Shown one piece after another: positions 38,976 through 48,418 of a DNA stretch of 64,000 nt; the first letter of the stretch is position 1, and each line of letters opens with the position of its first letter. A program made the position numbers and the translations under genes. The notes below the pieces were generated by a model. The model was not told the origin of the DNA, searched no databases, and saw only the letters and a program-made list of their open reading frames with translations. This stretch comes from Methyloversatilis sp. RAC08 (GTDB taxonomy: Bacteria; Pseudomonadota; Gammaproteobacteria; Burkholderiales; Rhodocyclaceae), in contig NZ_CP016448.1 in assembly GCF_001713355.1 (NCBI RefSeq), positions 248,001 through 312,000 of the forward strand, written 5' to 3'.

Positions 38976-40187
38976 TCAGTGGTGGGCCCACTGGACGCTA
39001 TTCAAATCAACACCTTCCTGCACCATTTCCCACAGCGGCGACAACTCGCGCAGCTTGCCGATCTTGCGGTGCAGCAGGTCTATCGTGAAATCGATTTCCT
39101 CTTCGGTCGTGAAGCGGCCGATCGAGAAGCGGATCGAGCTGTGCGCGAGCTCGTCTTCGCGGCCGAGCGCGCGCAGCACGTAGGACGGTTCAAGGCTGGC
39201 CGAAGTACAGGCCGAGCCGGACGACACCGCGACATCCTTGATCGCCATGATCAATGATTCGCCTTCGACGTAGGCGAAGCTGATGTTCAGGTTGTGCGGC
39301 ACGCGCGCTTCGAGGTCGCCATTGACGAAGGTCGCCTCGATGTCCGACAGGCCCTTCAGCAGACGGTCGCGCAGCATGCGCACACGCTCGTTCTCGGCGC
39401 CCATTTCCTCACGCGCAATGCGGAAGGCTTCGCCCATGCCGACGATCTGGTGCGTGGCCAGCGTGCCGGAGCGCATGCCGCGCTCGTGACCGCCGCCATG
39501 GATCTGCGCTTCGAGGCGGATGCGCGGCTTGCGGCGAACGTACAGCGCGCCGATGCCCTTAGGCCCGTAGGTCTTGTGCGCGCAGAACGACATCAGGTCG
39601 ACCTTCAGCTTGTCGAGATCGATGACCACCTTGCCGGTCGCCTGCGCCGCATCGACGTGGAAGATGATGCCCTTTTCGCGGCAGATTTCGCCCAGTTCGG
39701 CGACCGGCTGGATGACGCCGATCTCGTTGTTCACGAACATGATGGACACCAGCACGGTGTCCGGACGCAGCGCCGCCTTGAACGCATCCATGTCGATCAG
39801 GCCATTGGGCTGCGGATCGAGATAGGTGGCTTCGAAGCCTTCGCGTTCGAGTTCGCGGAAGGTATCGAGCACCGCCTTGTGTTCGGTACGCAGCGTGATG
39901 ATGTGCTTGCCCTTGCCGGAATAGAAATGCGCCGCGCCCTTGATGGCGAGGTTGTTCGATTCGGTGGCACCCGAGGTCCAGACGATTTCCTTCGGATCGG
40001 CATTCACCAGACGGGCAACCTGCTCGCGCGCCTCTTCGACGGCCGCTTCGGTTTCCCAGCCATAGGCGTGGCTGCGCGACGCCGGATTGCCGAAGTGCTC
40101 GGTCAGGTAGGGAATCATCTTGGCCGCAACGCGCGGGTCGACCGGGGTGGTCGCCGAGTAGTCGAGATAGATCGGAAATTTCAGCAT
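38976..40187 (-). CDS. iscS: Cysteine desulfurase IscS
   Basis: A 403-residue PLP enzyme taking sulfur from cysteine. The N-terminus [18 protein letters not shown], the PLP-lysine region [20 protein letters not shown] and the mobile catalytic loop [19 protein letters not shown] are those of housekeeping IscS, and the C-terminus ([13 protein letters not shown]) matches the segment that docks IscU. It lies 33 bp before iscU. A second desulfurase gene is found 25 bp upstream in the same operon. Confidence 0.97.
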   Translation of the reverse strand: MLKFPIYLDYSATTPVDPRVAAKMIPYLTEHFGNPASRSHAYGWETEAAVEEAREQVARLVNADPKEIVWTSGATESNNLAIKGAAHFYSGKGKHIITLRTEHKAVLDTFRELEREGFEATYLDPQPNGLIDMDAFKAALRPDTVLVSIMFVNNEIGVIQPVAELGEICREKGIIFHVDAAQATGKVVIDLDKLKVDLMSFCAHKTYGPKGIGALYVRRKPRIRLEAQIHGGGHERGMRSGTLATHQIVGMGEAFRIAREEMGAENERVRMLRDRLLKGLSDIEATFVNGDLEARVPHNLNISFAYVEGESLIMAIKDVAVSSGSACTSASLEPSYVLRALGREDELAHSSIRFSIGRFTTEEEIDFTIDLLHRKIGKLRELSPLWEMVQEGVDLNSVQWAHH

Positions 40188-40212
40188 TCAGGTTGCTCCT
40201 TCGGGTTCTTCA

Positions 40213-41352
40213 TTACGCTTCAGCCATCGCCCGCAGGCCACGGAGCTGATCCGCCACCTGCGCCAGCGCGCTGCAAAAATCATCGACATCCTGCATCTTC
40301 GTCATTGCGCCGGTGCTCACGCGCACCGCCCCGCGCGCCTGTTCCTGCGGCACGCCCATCGCGGTCAGCGTGCGCGATGGCTCCGGTGACGCGCTCGAGC
40401 AGGCCGAACCACTGGCCACCGCGAAGCCTGCGCGGTCGAGTTTGCCGACCAGCGTTTCGCCATCGATGTGATCGAGCGCGAAATAGCAGGTGTTCGGCAG
40501 ACGCAGCGCCTGCGCACCGAATACCGTGCCGCCGAGTGCCAGCACGCAGCGTTCGATGCGTTCGCGCTGCGCTTCAAGCTGTTCGCGGCGCGCCGCCGGC
40601 TGCGACATCGCCAGCGCGCAGGCAACGCCGAAACCGACGATCGCCGCGATGTTTTCGGTGCCGGAGCGCAGGCCGTGTTCGTGACCTCCGCCGGCGATCA
40701 GCGGCTCGATATCGACCCGCTTGTCCAGAATGAGTGCGCCCGCACCCTGCGGACCGCCGATCTTGTGTGCCGAAAGCGTCATCGCCGACACGCCCAGCGC
40801 GCGGAAATCGACCGCGATCTTGCCCAGCGCCTGCACCGCATCGGTGTGCAGCCAGCCGCCGGCGCGGCGTACCTGCAACGCCAGCGTCGAAACGTCCTGC
40901 AGCACGCCGGTTTCGTTATTCGCGAGCATGACCGACACCAGGGACGCCTGCCAATCGAAGCCGTCGACCTGCACCCTGCCCTGCGCGTCGACCGGCAGTT
41001 CCTTCAGCGCCCAGCCGCGGCGCACCAACTGGCGTGCCGGCTCGCGCACGCATGGGTGCTCGATCGCCGAAATCGCGATCGCGCCCGGCTTGAGTCGCGC
41101 GGCCGCACCCTTGATGAACAGATTGTTCGCTTCCGAGCCGCCGCTGGTAAACACCACTTCTGTCGGATGCGCATTCACTGCGGCAGCCACCTGTGCCCGT
41201 GCCTCGTCGATCGCCCGGCGCGCAGCGCGCCCGTACTCGTGCCGGCTCGACGCATTGCCGAAGCGCGCGCCCAGCCACGGCAGCATCGCTTCGCGCACCG
41301 CATCGGCGAGCGGCGTACTGGCGTTGTGATCGAGATAGACCGGAGCGAACAT
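40213..41352 (-). CDS. Second cysteine desulfurase (NifS/IscS-like)
   Basis: A 379-residue class V PLP enzyme between iscR and iscS. It has its own PLP-lysine motif (LSAHKIGGPQGAGALIL) and catalytic cysteine loop (ASGSACSSASPEPSRTLTA), so it appears active. It lacks the C-terminal [10 protein letters not shown] tail by which IscS docks IscU, suggesting a different sulfur acceptor. It begins 2 bases after the iscR stop codon region, so it is tightly coupled to iscR. Similarity to iscS is moderate, more like an old paralogue than a recent duplication. Its specific role is not evident. Confidence 0.9.
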   Translation of the reverse strand: MFAPVYLDHNASTPLADAVREAMLPWLGARFGNASSRHEYGRAARRAIDEARAQVAAAVNAHPTEVVFTSGGSEANNLFIKGAAARLKPGAIAISAIEHPCVREPARQLVRRGWALKELPVDAQGRVQVDGFDWQASLVSVMLANNETGVLQDVSTLALQVRRAGGWLHTDAVQALGKIAVDFRALGVSAMTLSAHKIGGPQGAGALILDKRVDIEPLIAGGGHEHGLRSGTENIAAIVGFGVACALAMSQPAARREQLEAQRERIERCVLALGGTVFGAQALRLPNTCYFALDHIDGETLVGKLDRAGFAVASGSACSSASPEPSRTLTAMGVPQEQARGAVRVSTGAMTKMQDVDDFCSALAQVADQLRGLRAMAEA

Positions 41353-41354
41353 GA

Positions 41355-41837
41355 TCAGAGCTGCACCCGCACCAATTCGGACACACCCGGTCGTGCAGCA
41401 TGGTCGTGCACGACCACGCGATGGGTCGTCTTGTCGCGCTGCTGCACCATCAGTTCGTGCAGATTCACCGAATCCAGGTAGTCATACATGCGCCGACTCA
41501 GGCTCGACCACAGGTCGTGCGTCATGCAGCGATGTTCATCCAGACAGTTTTCCTTGCCGCCGCACTGCGTGGCGTCCAGCGGCTCATCGACCGCGGTGAT
41601 GATCTGGGCGACCGAAATCTTGCGCGCGTCGCGCGCCAGGCAGTAACCGCCGCCCGGCCCGCGCACGCTGGCCACCAGTTCCTGGCGACGCAGCTTGCCG
41701 AACAGCTGTTCGAGATAGGACAGGCTGATGCGCTGGCGCTCGGCCACGCCGGCCAGCGTCACCGGACCATTGTCCTGGCGCAGTGCAAGATCCAGCATCG
41801 CGGTGACGGCGAAGCGGCCTTTGGTAGTCAGTCTCAT
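41355..41837 (-). CDS. iscR: Fe-S cluster regulator IscR
   Basis: A 160-residue Rrf2-family regulator. It starts [19 protein letters not shown] and has cluster ligands C92, C98, C104 and H107, identical in position to E. coli IscR. With a 2Fe-2S cluster it represses the isc operon; without one it controls a different site class. Two type-1 sites in front of the gene support autorepression. The frame is open 23 codons upstream, but the ATG used is preceded by GAGGAG and matches the family. Confidence 0.97.
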   Translation of the reverse strand: MRLTTKGRFAVTAMLDLALRQDNGPVTLAGVAERQRISLSYLEQLFGKLRRQELVASVRGPGGGYCLARDARKISVAQIITAVDEPLDATQCGGKENCLDEHRCMTHDLWSSLSRRMYDYLDSVNLHELMVQQRDKTTHRVVVHDHAARPGVSELVRVQL

Positions 41838-41905
41838 GATGCGATCTCCTCGATGGAGTGGCTCAGGGAATCCACGCTTGGGTTCGCGAATGAGCACACA
41901 GTCCA

Positions 41906-41930
41906 ATTCCCGATCAATTCAGTCGACTTT
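41906..41930. promoter_or_regulatory. IscR type-1 binding site, promoter-proximal
   Basis: This 25-bp stretch (ATTCCCGATCAATTCAGTCG... on the plus strand) matches the recalled type-1 IscR consensus ATASYYGACTRWWWYAGTCR... at about 21 of 25 positions. It is 69-93 bases upstream of the iscR start and overlaps a possible -10 (TATAAA, minus strand). The match was made by eye against the published consensus from memory; occupancy is inference. Confidence 0.7.
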
Positions 41931-41933
41931 ATA

Positions 41934-41958
41934 ATTCCCGACAAGTTCAGTCAACAAT
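41934..41958. promoter_or_regulatory. IscR type-1 binding site, upstream copy
   Basis: A second 25-bp stretch (ATTCCCGACAAGTTCAGTCA...) agrees with the type-1 IscR consensus at about 21 of 25 positions. It lies 28 bp from the first copy and overlaps the last codons and stop of cysE. A TTGACT hexamer (minus strand) inside it could be the -35 of the isc promoter, so bound IscR would block RNA polymerase. Confidence 0.7.
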
Positions 41959-42724
41959 TCGGCCTGATCTTGTCCAGATCCACCCGCGAGTGATCGGCCA
42001 TTTCCTCGCGCGCCTCGTCGTCGAGCCTGACACCTGCCCGTTCCAGCTTTTCCATCAGGCAGGCGATGCGCCGGTCGTTCTCGAGCGCGTGATCAACCAG
42101 CGCAGTGAGCGCCTTGGCCATCGGGTCTTCCATGTCGCGGGTGACCCCATAAGCTGTGAAGCCGGCCTGTTCGGCCCGCCGCTTCTTCTCGTCGTCGGCG
42201 CCCGGCTCACTGGCTTCGATGATGCGCGCCGGATTGCCGACCGCAGTGGCACCGGCCGGAACGGGCTTCACGACGACTGCGCAGGAACCGATCTTGGCGC
42301 CGTCACCGACGTCAAAACCGCCCAGCACCTGGGCGCCGGCGCCGATCACGACGCCGCGACCGAGCGTGGGATGACGCTTGGCGCCGCGGTACAGCGAGGT
42401 GCCGCCCAGCGTCACCCCCTGATAGATGGTGCAGTCGTCGCCGATGACCGCCGTTTCGCCGACCACCACGCCCATGCCGTGATCGATGAACACGCGCCGC
42501 CCGATGGATGCACCCGGGTGGATTTCGATGCCGGTCAGCACGCGGCCGATGTGCGAAATGAAGCGCCCCAGCCAGTGCAGACCCGCGCCCCAGCAGGCGT
42601 GCGCCATGCGGTGCAGGATCAGCGCGTGGATGCCCGGGTAGCAGGTCAGGACTTCGAACGACGAACGTGCCGCCGGGTCGCGTGCAAGCACGCTCGCAAT
42701 ATCTTCGCGCAGGTGATGGAACAT
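41951..42724 (-). CDS. cysE: Serine O-acetyltransferase
   Basis: A 257-residue left-handed beta-helix enzyme acetylating serine for cysteine synthesis. The catalytic segment [20 protein letters not shown] and the acetyl-CoA-binding GVTLGGTSL are clear. The N-terminus is of the short type ([20 protein letters not shown]), and the C-terminus is extended past the usual GNPAR end by about 65 charged residues ending in RPNC, so the isoleucine tail that docks cysteine synthase is absent. It lies directly upstream of iscR, an arrangement common in proteobacteria that couples cysteine supply to Fe-S assembly. Confidence 0.95.
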   Translation of the reverse strand: MFHHLREDIASVLARDPAARSSFEVLTCYPGIHALILHRMAHACWGAGLHWLGRFISHIGRVLTGIEIHPGASIGRRVFIDHGMGVVVGETAVIGDDCTIYQGVTLGGTSLYRGAKRHPTLGRGVVIGAGAQVLGGFDVGDGAKIGSCAVVVKPVPAGATAVGNPARIIEASEPGADDEKKRRAEQAGFTAYGVTRDMEDPMAKALTALVDHALENDRRIACLMEKLERAGVRLDDEAREEMADHSRVDLDKIRPNC

Positions 42725-42881
42725 CCGTTTTCCCCATGAAACGCCGGTGGCGTTCGCGGCCAGTTGAAACCCGACGATTTTAGTCGGTTTTTGTGCACCT
42801 GCGTCAGGGTCTGTCCATCGTCCGCCGTGGCCACCCGCGGAATCGCTGTCGTGGATGCCACAGCGCGGACGGCAACCGACC

Positions 42882-43658
42882 TTATCCGTTCGACCCCGGG
42901 CGCTTTTTCGGAATGCCGCCGATCGCCTTCAGCGCGCCCATCAGCAGATGCAGTTCTTCCGCCTCGACCTGGGTACGTCCGAACAGGCGGCGCAGGCGCG
43001 GCATGGCACGGCCCGGATTGACCCGGTCGAGAAAGCCCGCGTCGAGCATCAGCTGTTCGAGCAGCGCGTACAGGCTTTCCAGTCCTTCGTGACTGGCCAG
43101 GGCCGGCGCTTCGCCGACAGCGGCCGGCGCGGCGGCGACGGCCACGCGCAGTTCGTGGCACATGATCTGGGCCGCCGCCGCCACATTCAGCGAGCGGTAG
43201 GTTTCGCTGGTCGAAATGGTGACCGGCAGCGAACACATCGCCACTTCTTCATTGGTGAGTCCCGAACTTTCGGTGCCGAACACCAGCGCCACCTCGGCGT
43301 CGCCAGTAGCCAGCAGCGCCGCCAGTTCGGTCGCCGCCGACCTGACGTCGCGCACCGGCAGCGCCATTTCGCGACGACGTGCCGTCAGCGCCGCCTGCGC
43401 AACGGTGCCGGCCAGCGCGGCTTCGATCGTATCGACCACCACTGCACTGTCCAGCACGTCGGTCGCGCCGGAACTCATCGCGACCGCTTCGTCATGCGGA
43501 AAATGCTTCGGATTGACCAGATAGAGGCGCGACAGCCCCATCACCTTCATCGCCCGCGCGCAGGCGCCGATGTTGCCCGGATGGGTGGTGTGGGACATGA
43601 CCACGCGCACCCGGTCAAGGGCGGCGTGACGATCAGAAAGGAGAGAAGGGGCGTCCAT
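42882..43658 (-). CDS. trmJ: tRNA (cytidine/uridine-2'-O)-methyltransferase TrmJ
   Basis: A 258-residue SPOUT-class methyltransferase acting at tRNA position 32. The knot motifs are visible as [30 protein letters not shown] and [14 protein letters not shown]. The C-terminal dimer-forming extension is about 80 residues, as in TrmJ. The start [11 protein letters not shown] was chosen for the family length and an AAGGAGAG ribosome-binding site about 10 bases upstream. It is divergent from suhB, and a trmJ-cysE-iscR order is usual in betaproteobacteria. Confidence 0.93.
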   Translation of the reverse strand: MDAPSLLSDRHAALDRVRVVMSHTTHPGNIGACARAMKVMGLSRLYLVNPKHFPHDEAVAMSSGATDVLDSAVVVDTIEAALAGTVAQAALTARRREMALPVRDVRSAATELAALLATGDAEVALVFGTESSGLTNEEVAMCSLPVTISTSETYRSLNVAAAAQIMCHELRVAVAAAPAAVGEAPALASHEGLESLYALLEQLMLDAGFLDRVNPGRAMPRLRRLFGRTQVEAEELHLLMGALKAIGGIPKKRPGSNG

Positions 43659-43777
43659 CGGGTCAGCGGTCAGAGGTGAATTCCGGTGCGGGCCTCGAAT
43701 TAAATCGCAACAGCCCCTAAAATGCTCGGCTTTCCCGCCGACATGCGGACCGCACGGTCCGCGCACAGACACCTTCC

Positions 43778-44575
43778 ATGCATCCGACGCTCACCACCGC
43801 CGTCAAGGCCGCCCGCCGCGCAGGCCAGATCATCACCCGCGCCAGCCAGGATGTAGACCTGCTGAAAGTCAGCAGCAAGCGCCAGAACGACTTCGTCACC
43901 GAAGTCGACCGCGCCGCCGAGGACGCCATCATCGGCATCCTGCGCGAAGCCTATCCGGACCACGCCATCCTGGCGGAAGAGAGCGGCGCGTCCGGCGAGT
44001 CCGAGTACCGCTGGATCATCGATCCGCTCGACGGCACGACCAACTTCATCCACGGCATGCCGCAGTACGCGGTGTCGATCGCGCTCGAACACCGGGGCCT
44101 GATGCAGTCGGCCGTCGTGTTCGACCCGGTGCGCAACGAGCTGTTCACCGCCAGCCGCGGCCGCGGCGCCTTCCTGAACGACCGCCGCATCCGCGTGTCG
44201 CGCCGTGCCAAGCTGGGCGAGGCACTGATAGGCACCGGCTTTCCGTACCGGGTGTGGGATCACGTCGATGCCTATCTGGGCATGTTCAAGGACCTGATGG
44301 AAAAGACCTCCGGCCTGCGCCGCCCGGGTGCCGCCGCGCTCGATCTGGCCTATGTCGCCTGCGGCCGCTTCGACGGCTTCTTCGAAATCGGCCTGTCGCC
44401 GTGGGACATCGCCGCCGGCGCCCTGCTGGTCACCGAAGCCGGCGGTCTGGTCGGCAATCTGACCGGTGAAACCGGCTATCTGGACAGCGGCAATCTGGTC
44501 GCCTCGACGCCGCGCATCTTCCCGGCCCTGCTCGCCGCGATCGAACCGCACCTGACGGACGCGCTGCGCAGCTGA
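43778..44575 (+). CDS. suhB: Inositol-1-monophosphatase SuhB
   Basis: A 265-residue magnesium-dependent phosphatase. Metal ligands are visible as E67-E68 (ILAEESG), D82 and D85 ([13 protein letters not shown]) and D near residue 210 ([10 protein letters not shown]). SuhB also acts in ribosomal RNA antitermination in E. coli. The length is that of the family. It is divergent from trmJ, the usual neighbour, and is followed by a toxin-antitoxin pair. Confidence 0.95.
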   Translation: MHPTLTTAVKAARRAGQIITRASQDVDLLKVSSKRQNDFVTEVDRAAEDAIIGILREAYPDHAILAEESGASGESEYRWIIDPLDGTTNFIHGMPQYAVSIALEHRGLMQSAVVFDPVRNELFTASRGRGAFLNDRRIRVSRRAKLGEALIGTGFPYRVWDHVDAYLGMFKDLMEKTSGLRRPGAAALDLAYVACGRFDGFFEIGLSPWDIAAGALLVTEAGGLVGNLTGETGYLDSGNLVASTPRIFPALLAAIEPHLTDALRS

Positions 44576-44653
44576 ACGCGGCTCGCCCGTGGCGGCACCG
44601 GTCGCGAACGATTATTCTTACTAAATTCCGATCGATCAGCATCAGGTACGACC

Positions 44654-44866
44654 ATGTCAAATACTGCCATGCTGTCCAGCAAGTTCCAGATTTCCATTCC
44701 CAAGGCCGTACGCGAGGCGCAGCACTGGGAGGCAGGTCAGGAATTCGTGTTCATACCGAAAGGCAAAGGCGTGCTGATGATGCCGGTACCCGATGCCGCG
44801 CAGCTTGCCGGCATCGCCCGGGGCGCATCGACCGCGGACACACGCGACCGCGAGGACCGTTATTGA
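44654..44866 (+). CDS. vapB: AbrB-type antitoxin VapB
   Basis: A 70-residue protein with a SpoVT/AbrB swapped-hairpin DNA-binding domain (MLSSKFQISIPKAVREAQHW) and a charged C-terminal tail that would neutralise the toxin. Its stop overlaps the vapC start by one base (TGATG). Such antitoxins autoregulate the pair with the toxin as co-repressor. It is inserted between suhB and mutS. Confidence 0.92.
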   Translation: MSNTAMLSSKFQISIPKAVREAQHWEAGQEFVFIPKGKGVLMMPVPDAAQLAGIARGASTADTRDREDRY

Positions 44867-45255
44867 TGGCGGCCGCCGCGCGCGTGGTCGATACCTCGGC
44901 GTGGATCGAGTGGCTGATCGGCAGCGACCTCGGCGAAATCGTCGGCAAGGCACTGCCGGAGCGCCCGCAGTGCATCGTGCCCACCATCGTGCAGCTCGAA
45001 CTGTCGAAATGGCTGATGCGCGAAGTCGGCGATGACAAGGCCGATCAGGTCATCGCCTACACGCTGAAATGCGTCATCGCACCGCTCGACACCCGCATCG
45101 CCCTGCTCGCGGCTGACCTGCATCGCGCGCATCGGCTCGCGACAGCCGATGCCATCGTGTATGCCACGGCGCGCGAGTACAAGGCCGAGCTGATCACGTG
45201 TGACCGGCACTTCGAAGGGCTGCCGGGCGTGCGGCTTTTTCCGAAGGCGGCCTGA
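44866..45255 (+). CDS. vapC: PIN-domain ribonuclease toxin VapC
   Basis: A 129-residue PIN nuclease. All four acidic active-site residues are present: D9 (VVDTSAWIEW), E45 (VQLELSKWL), D95 (TADAIVYATA) and D113 (TCDRHFEG). Such toxins cut RNA, often initiator tRNA or rRNA. The ATG is preferred over a TTG one codon upstream because it makes the TGATG overlap with vapB. It is followed 9 bp later by mutS in the same direction. Unlike the PIN fragment near 13.1 kb, this copy looks intact. Confidence 0.93.
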   Translation: MAAAARVVDTSAWIEWLIGSDLGEIVGKALPERPQCIVPTIVQLELSKWLMREVGDDKADQVIAYTLKCVIAPLDTRIALLAADLHRAHRLATADAIVYATAREYKAELITCDRHFEGLPGVRLFPKAA

Positions 45256-45264
45256 GCGCAGACC

Positions 45265-47832
45265 ATGAACTCATCGACCGGCTTGCCCAGGATTGATCCG
45301 TCGCACACACCGATGATGCAGCAGTATCTCGGCTTCAAGCGGCAACACCCCGATCTGCTGGTGTTCTACCGGATGGGGGATTTCTACGAGCTGTTCTTCG
45401 AGGACGCGATCCGCGCCGCGCGCCTGCTCGACATCACGCAGACCCACCGCGGCCAGTCGGCCGGACAGCCGATTCCGATGGCTGGCGTGCCCTTTCACGC
45501 GGTCGAACAGTATCTGGCGCGGCTGGTGAAGCTGGGCGAATCGGTGGTCATCGTCGAACAGATCGGCGATCCGGCCACCTCGAAAGGCCCGGTCGAGCGC
45601 GCCATCGCGCGCATCGTCACGCCGGGCACGCTGACCGATGCCAGCCTGCTCGACGAGCGCGCCGATTCGCTGCTGATGGCGCTGCATGTCGAGCGCGCCC
45701 GGGCCGGTGTGGCCTGGCTGAATCTGGCCAGCGGCGAACTGAAGCTGACCGAAGTCGCCACCAATGTGCTGCCGTCGCTGCTCGACCGGCTGCGCCCGGC
45801 CGAATTGCTGGTGGCCGACAGCGGCACGGCGCCGGAGGGCAGCTGGGCCGTCACGTCGCGCAGCGCCTGGCAGTTCGACGCGGGCGAAGCCACGCGCCTG
45901 CTGTGCGAGCACTTCGGCAGTCGCGACCTCGCCGCCTTCGACGTGGTCGAGGTGCCGATCGCGCTGGCCGCCTGCGGTGCGCTGTTCAGTTACGCCCAGG
46001 CCACGCAGCAGCGCGCGCTGTCGCATGTGACGACACTGGCGGTCGAACACGATTCCGCGTGGCTGCGCATGGATGCGGCCACCCGGCGCAATCTCGAACT
46101 GACCGAAACGCTGCGCGGCGAAACCTCACCCACGCTCCTGTCGCTGCTCGACACCTGCGCCACGTCGATGGGCTCGCGCTGGCTGCGCCGCTGCCTGCAC
46201 CATCCGCTGCGCGAACGCGCACAGGCCGAGGCGAGGCATCAGGCGGTCGATGCGCTGCGGACCGACACCACCGCCGACTCATTGCACGAGGTGCTGCGCG
46301 GGCTGGCCGACATCGAACGCATCGGCGCGCGCATCGCGCTGCGCACCGCGCGGCCACGCGATCTGTCGAGTTTGCGCGAAAGTCTGGCGCGGCTGGGCGA
46401 CATCGCTGTCGCCGTGCCGCCCGATGGCGGCCTGCTCGATGACGCCCGCGCCACGCTGGCGCAGCCGCTCGACGCCCATGCCCTGCTCGCCCGCGCCATC
46501 ATGGACGAGCCGGCTTCGCAGCTGCGCGACGGTCGCGTCATGCGCGCCGGATTCGACGCCGAACTCGACGAACTGCGCGGGCTGCAGGACAACTGCGGCG
46601 AATTCCTGCTAGCACTGGAAGCGCGCGAGCGCAGCCGAACCGGCATCGCCAACCTCAAGGTCGAATACAACCGGGTGCATGGCTTCTACATAGAAGTGAC
46701 GAACGCCCACGTCGAACGCATCCCGGATGACTACCGGCGCCGGCAGACGCTGAAGAACGCCGAGCGCTACATCACGCCCGAGCTGAAAACCTTCGAGGAC
46801 CGCGCGCTGTCGGCCGCGGAGCGCGCCACCTCGCGCGAAAAGCATCTGTACGAACAACTGCTCGACGCGCTCGCCCCGGATCTGCCGGCGCTCGGCGACA
46901 TCGCCCGTGCGCTGGCGCAGCTCGACGGCCTGCTCGCCTTCGCGCGCGCCGCGCAGCGCCATGACTACTGTCGGCCGCAGTTCGTCGACGAACCGGAAAT
47001 CACGATCACGCGCGGCCGCCACCCGGTGGTCGAACGCCAGGTCGACAGCTTCATCGCCAATGACACCGCCCTGCATGACGCGCGGCGCATGCTGCTGATC
47101 ACCGGCCCGAACATGGGCGGCAAATCGACCTATATGCGGCAGGTCGCACTGATCGCGCTGATGGCGCACTGCGGCTGTCCGGTGCCGGCGCAGTCGGCAC
47201 GGCTCGGTCCGCTGGACGCCATTCACACGCGCATAGGCGCATCCGACGATCTGGCCTCCGGCCGTTCGACCTTCATGGTCGAAATGACCGAGGCGGCCGG
47301 CATCCTGCACGGGGCGACCGAGCGCAGCCTGGTGCTGATGGACGAAATCGGCCGCGGCACCTCGACCTTCGATGGCGTCGCACTCGCCCAGTCCATCGCC
47401 CGCCACCTGCTGACGCGCAACCGCAGCTGGACGCTGTTCGCCACTCACTACTTCGAATTGACGCAGCTCGCGCAGACCCACGCAAGCTGCGCCAACATGC
47501 ATCTGGACGCGGTCGAACACGGCAAGCGCATCGTGTTCCTGCACGCAATCGAGGAGGGTCCGGCGTCGCAGTCCTACGGCATTGAAGTGGCGGCGCTCGC
47601 CGGTGTACCCGGTACCGTGATCCGCGACGCGCGGCGCGCACTGCAGCAGCTCGAAGCAAGCCGCATCAGCGCCGGTCCGCAGGCCGATCTGTTCGCCCCC
47701 GCCGCCCCGCCGCCGGAACCGCCGACGCATGCCGCGGTCGATGCGCTGGCCGCGCTCGACCCCGACAGCCTGAGCCCGCGCGAAGCACTCGATGCGCTGT
47801 ACGCACTGAAGAAGCTGGTGCGTGAAGATTGA
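45265..47832 (+). CDS. mutS: DNA mismatch repair protein MutS
   Basis: An 855-residue mismatch-recognition ATPase. The mismatch-binding Phe-X-Glu is F40-Y41-E42 in [12 protein letters not shown]. The Walker A is [13 protein letters not shown] near residue 615, with [12 protein letters not shown] as Walker B region and [10 protein letters not shown] after it. The length matches E. coli MutS (853). It begins 9 bp after vapC, so it may be partly co-transcribed with the toxin-antitoxin pair. Downstream is a palindromic repeat. Confidence 0.97.
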   Translation: MNSSTGLPRIDPSHTPMMQQYLGFKRQHPDLLVFYRMGDFYELFFEDAIRAARLLDITQTHRGQSAGQPIPMAGVPFHAVEQYLARLVKLGESVVIVEQIGDPATSKGPVERAIARIVTPGTLTDASLLDERADSLLMALHVERARAGVAWLNLASGELKLTEVATNVLPSLLDRLRPAELLVADSGTAPEGSWAVTSRSAWQFDAGEATRLLCEHFGSRDLAAFDVVEVPIALAACGALFSYAQATQQRALSHVTTLAVEHDSAWLRMDAATRRNLELTETLRGETSPTLLSLLDTCATSMGSRWLRRCLHHPLRERAQAEARHQAVDALRTDTTADSLHEVLRGLADIERIGARIALRTARPRDLSSLRESLARLGDIAVAVPPDGGLLDDARATLAQPLDAHALLARAIMDEPASQLRDGRVMRAGFDAELDELRGLQDNCGEFLLALEARERSRTGIANLKVEYNRVHGFYIEVTNAHVERIPDDYRRRQTLKNAERYITPELKTFEDRALSAAERATSREKHLYEQLLDALAPDLPALGDIARALAQLDGLLAFARAAQRHDYCRPQFVDEPEITITRGRHPVVERQVDSFIANDTALHDARRMLLITGPNMGGKSTYMRQVALIALMAHCGCPVPAQSARLGPLDAIHTRIGASDDLASGRSTFMVEMTEAAGILHGATERSLVLMDEIGRGTSTFDGVALAQSIARHLLTRNRSWTLFATHYFELTQLAQTHASCANMHLDAVEHGKRIVFLHAIEEGPASQSYGIEVAALAGVPGTVIRDARRALQQLEASRISAGPQADLFAPAAPPPEPPTHAAVDALAALDPDSLSPREALDALYALKKLVRED

Positions 47833-47842
47833 GCTCGGCGCA

Positions 47843-47968
47843 GGTTTTGTGGGAGCGGAGCCGGTTTTGTGGGAGCGGCGGCCCCGCCGCGATCGGCACG
47901 CTGATCAACGATCATCGCTGCTCTGATCGCGGCGAGGCCGCCGCTCCCACAGGCCGCCGCTCCCACAG
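47843..47968. repeat. GTGGGAGCGG palindromic repeat cluster
   Basis: Two direct copies of GGTTTTGTGGGAGCGG (47843-47858 and 47863-47878) are followed by two inverted copies of CCGCTCCCACAG (47941-47952 and 47957-47968). The inner pair extends into a longer stem around GCGGCGGCCCCGCCGCGATC. A transcript would fold into a long hairpin just after mutS, without a T run. Repeats of this consensus are dispersed between genes in several gamma- and betaproteobacteria. Confidence 0.8.
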
Positions 47969-48014
47969 ACCCACACCATCTGACGAAACTGCCTGCAGAA
48001 GCACAAAGGACCCC

Positions 48015-48404
48015 ATGACCTACGCGATCATCTGGATCATCACCGCCCTGCTGCTGGGCTTCTGGACCTTGCTGACCTGGACGGCCGACGCCGTGCTCAC
48101 GTGGCCGGGCTGGAATGCCGACACGCTGGCGACCTGGCCCGGCTGGGTGGTGAGCCTGCAGCCGCCGGTGTGGCTGGCACCCTGGCTGCCAGAGGGTTGG
48201 CTGGAATCGGCGCGACAGACCCTGCTCGACTGGGGGCCGACGATACAGGCGTCGCTGCAGCAGATTCCCGACCTGACCGGCTGGCTGAGCGCCATCGTGT
48301 GGGGCGTGTGGTTGATCGGTGCCATCGGCTTCCTGCTGATGGGGCTGGCGGCGAGCGCGATCGCGCGCATGCTGCTGCCGCGCAAGCCCGAGCCGGCGGC
48401 CTGA
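48015..48404 (+). CDS. Membrane protein of unknown function
   Basis: A 129-residue protein with membrane segments at about residues 1-25 (MTYAIIWIITALLLGFWTLL) and 94-118, and a tryptophan-rich middle (WPGWNADTLATWPGWVVSLQ) with repeated TWPGW motifs. An AAAGGA ribosome-binding site lies 5-6 bases before the ATG; the longer upstream frame runs over the repeat cluster. No named family is recognised. It lies between mutS and the convergent modC gene. Confidence 0.75.
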   Translation: MTYAIIWIITALLLGFWTLLTWTADAVLTWPGWNADTLATWPGWVVSLQPPVWLAPWLPEGWLESARQTLLDWGPTIQASLQQIPDLTGWLSAIVWGVWLIGAIGFLLMGLAASAIARMLLPRKPEPAA

Positions 48405-48418
48405 GCCTCGCCGCCGCG

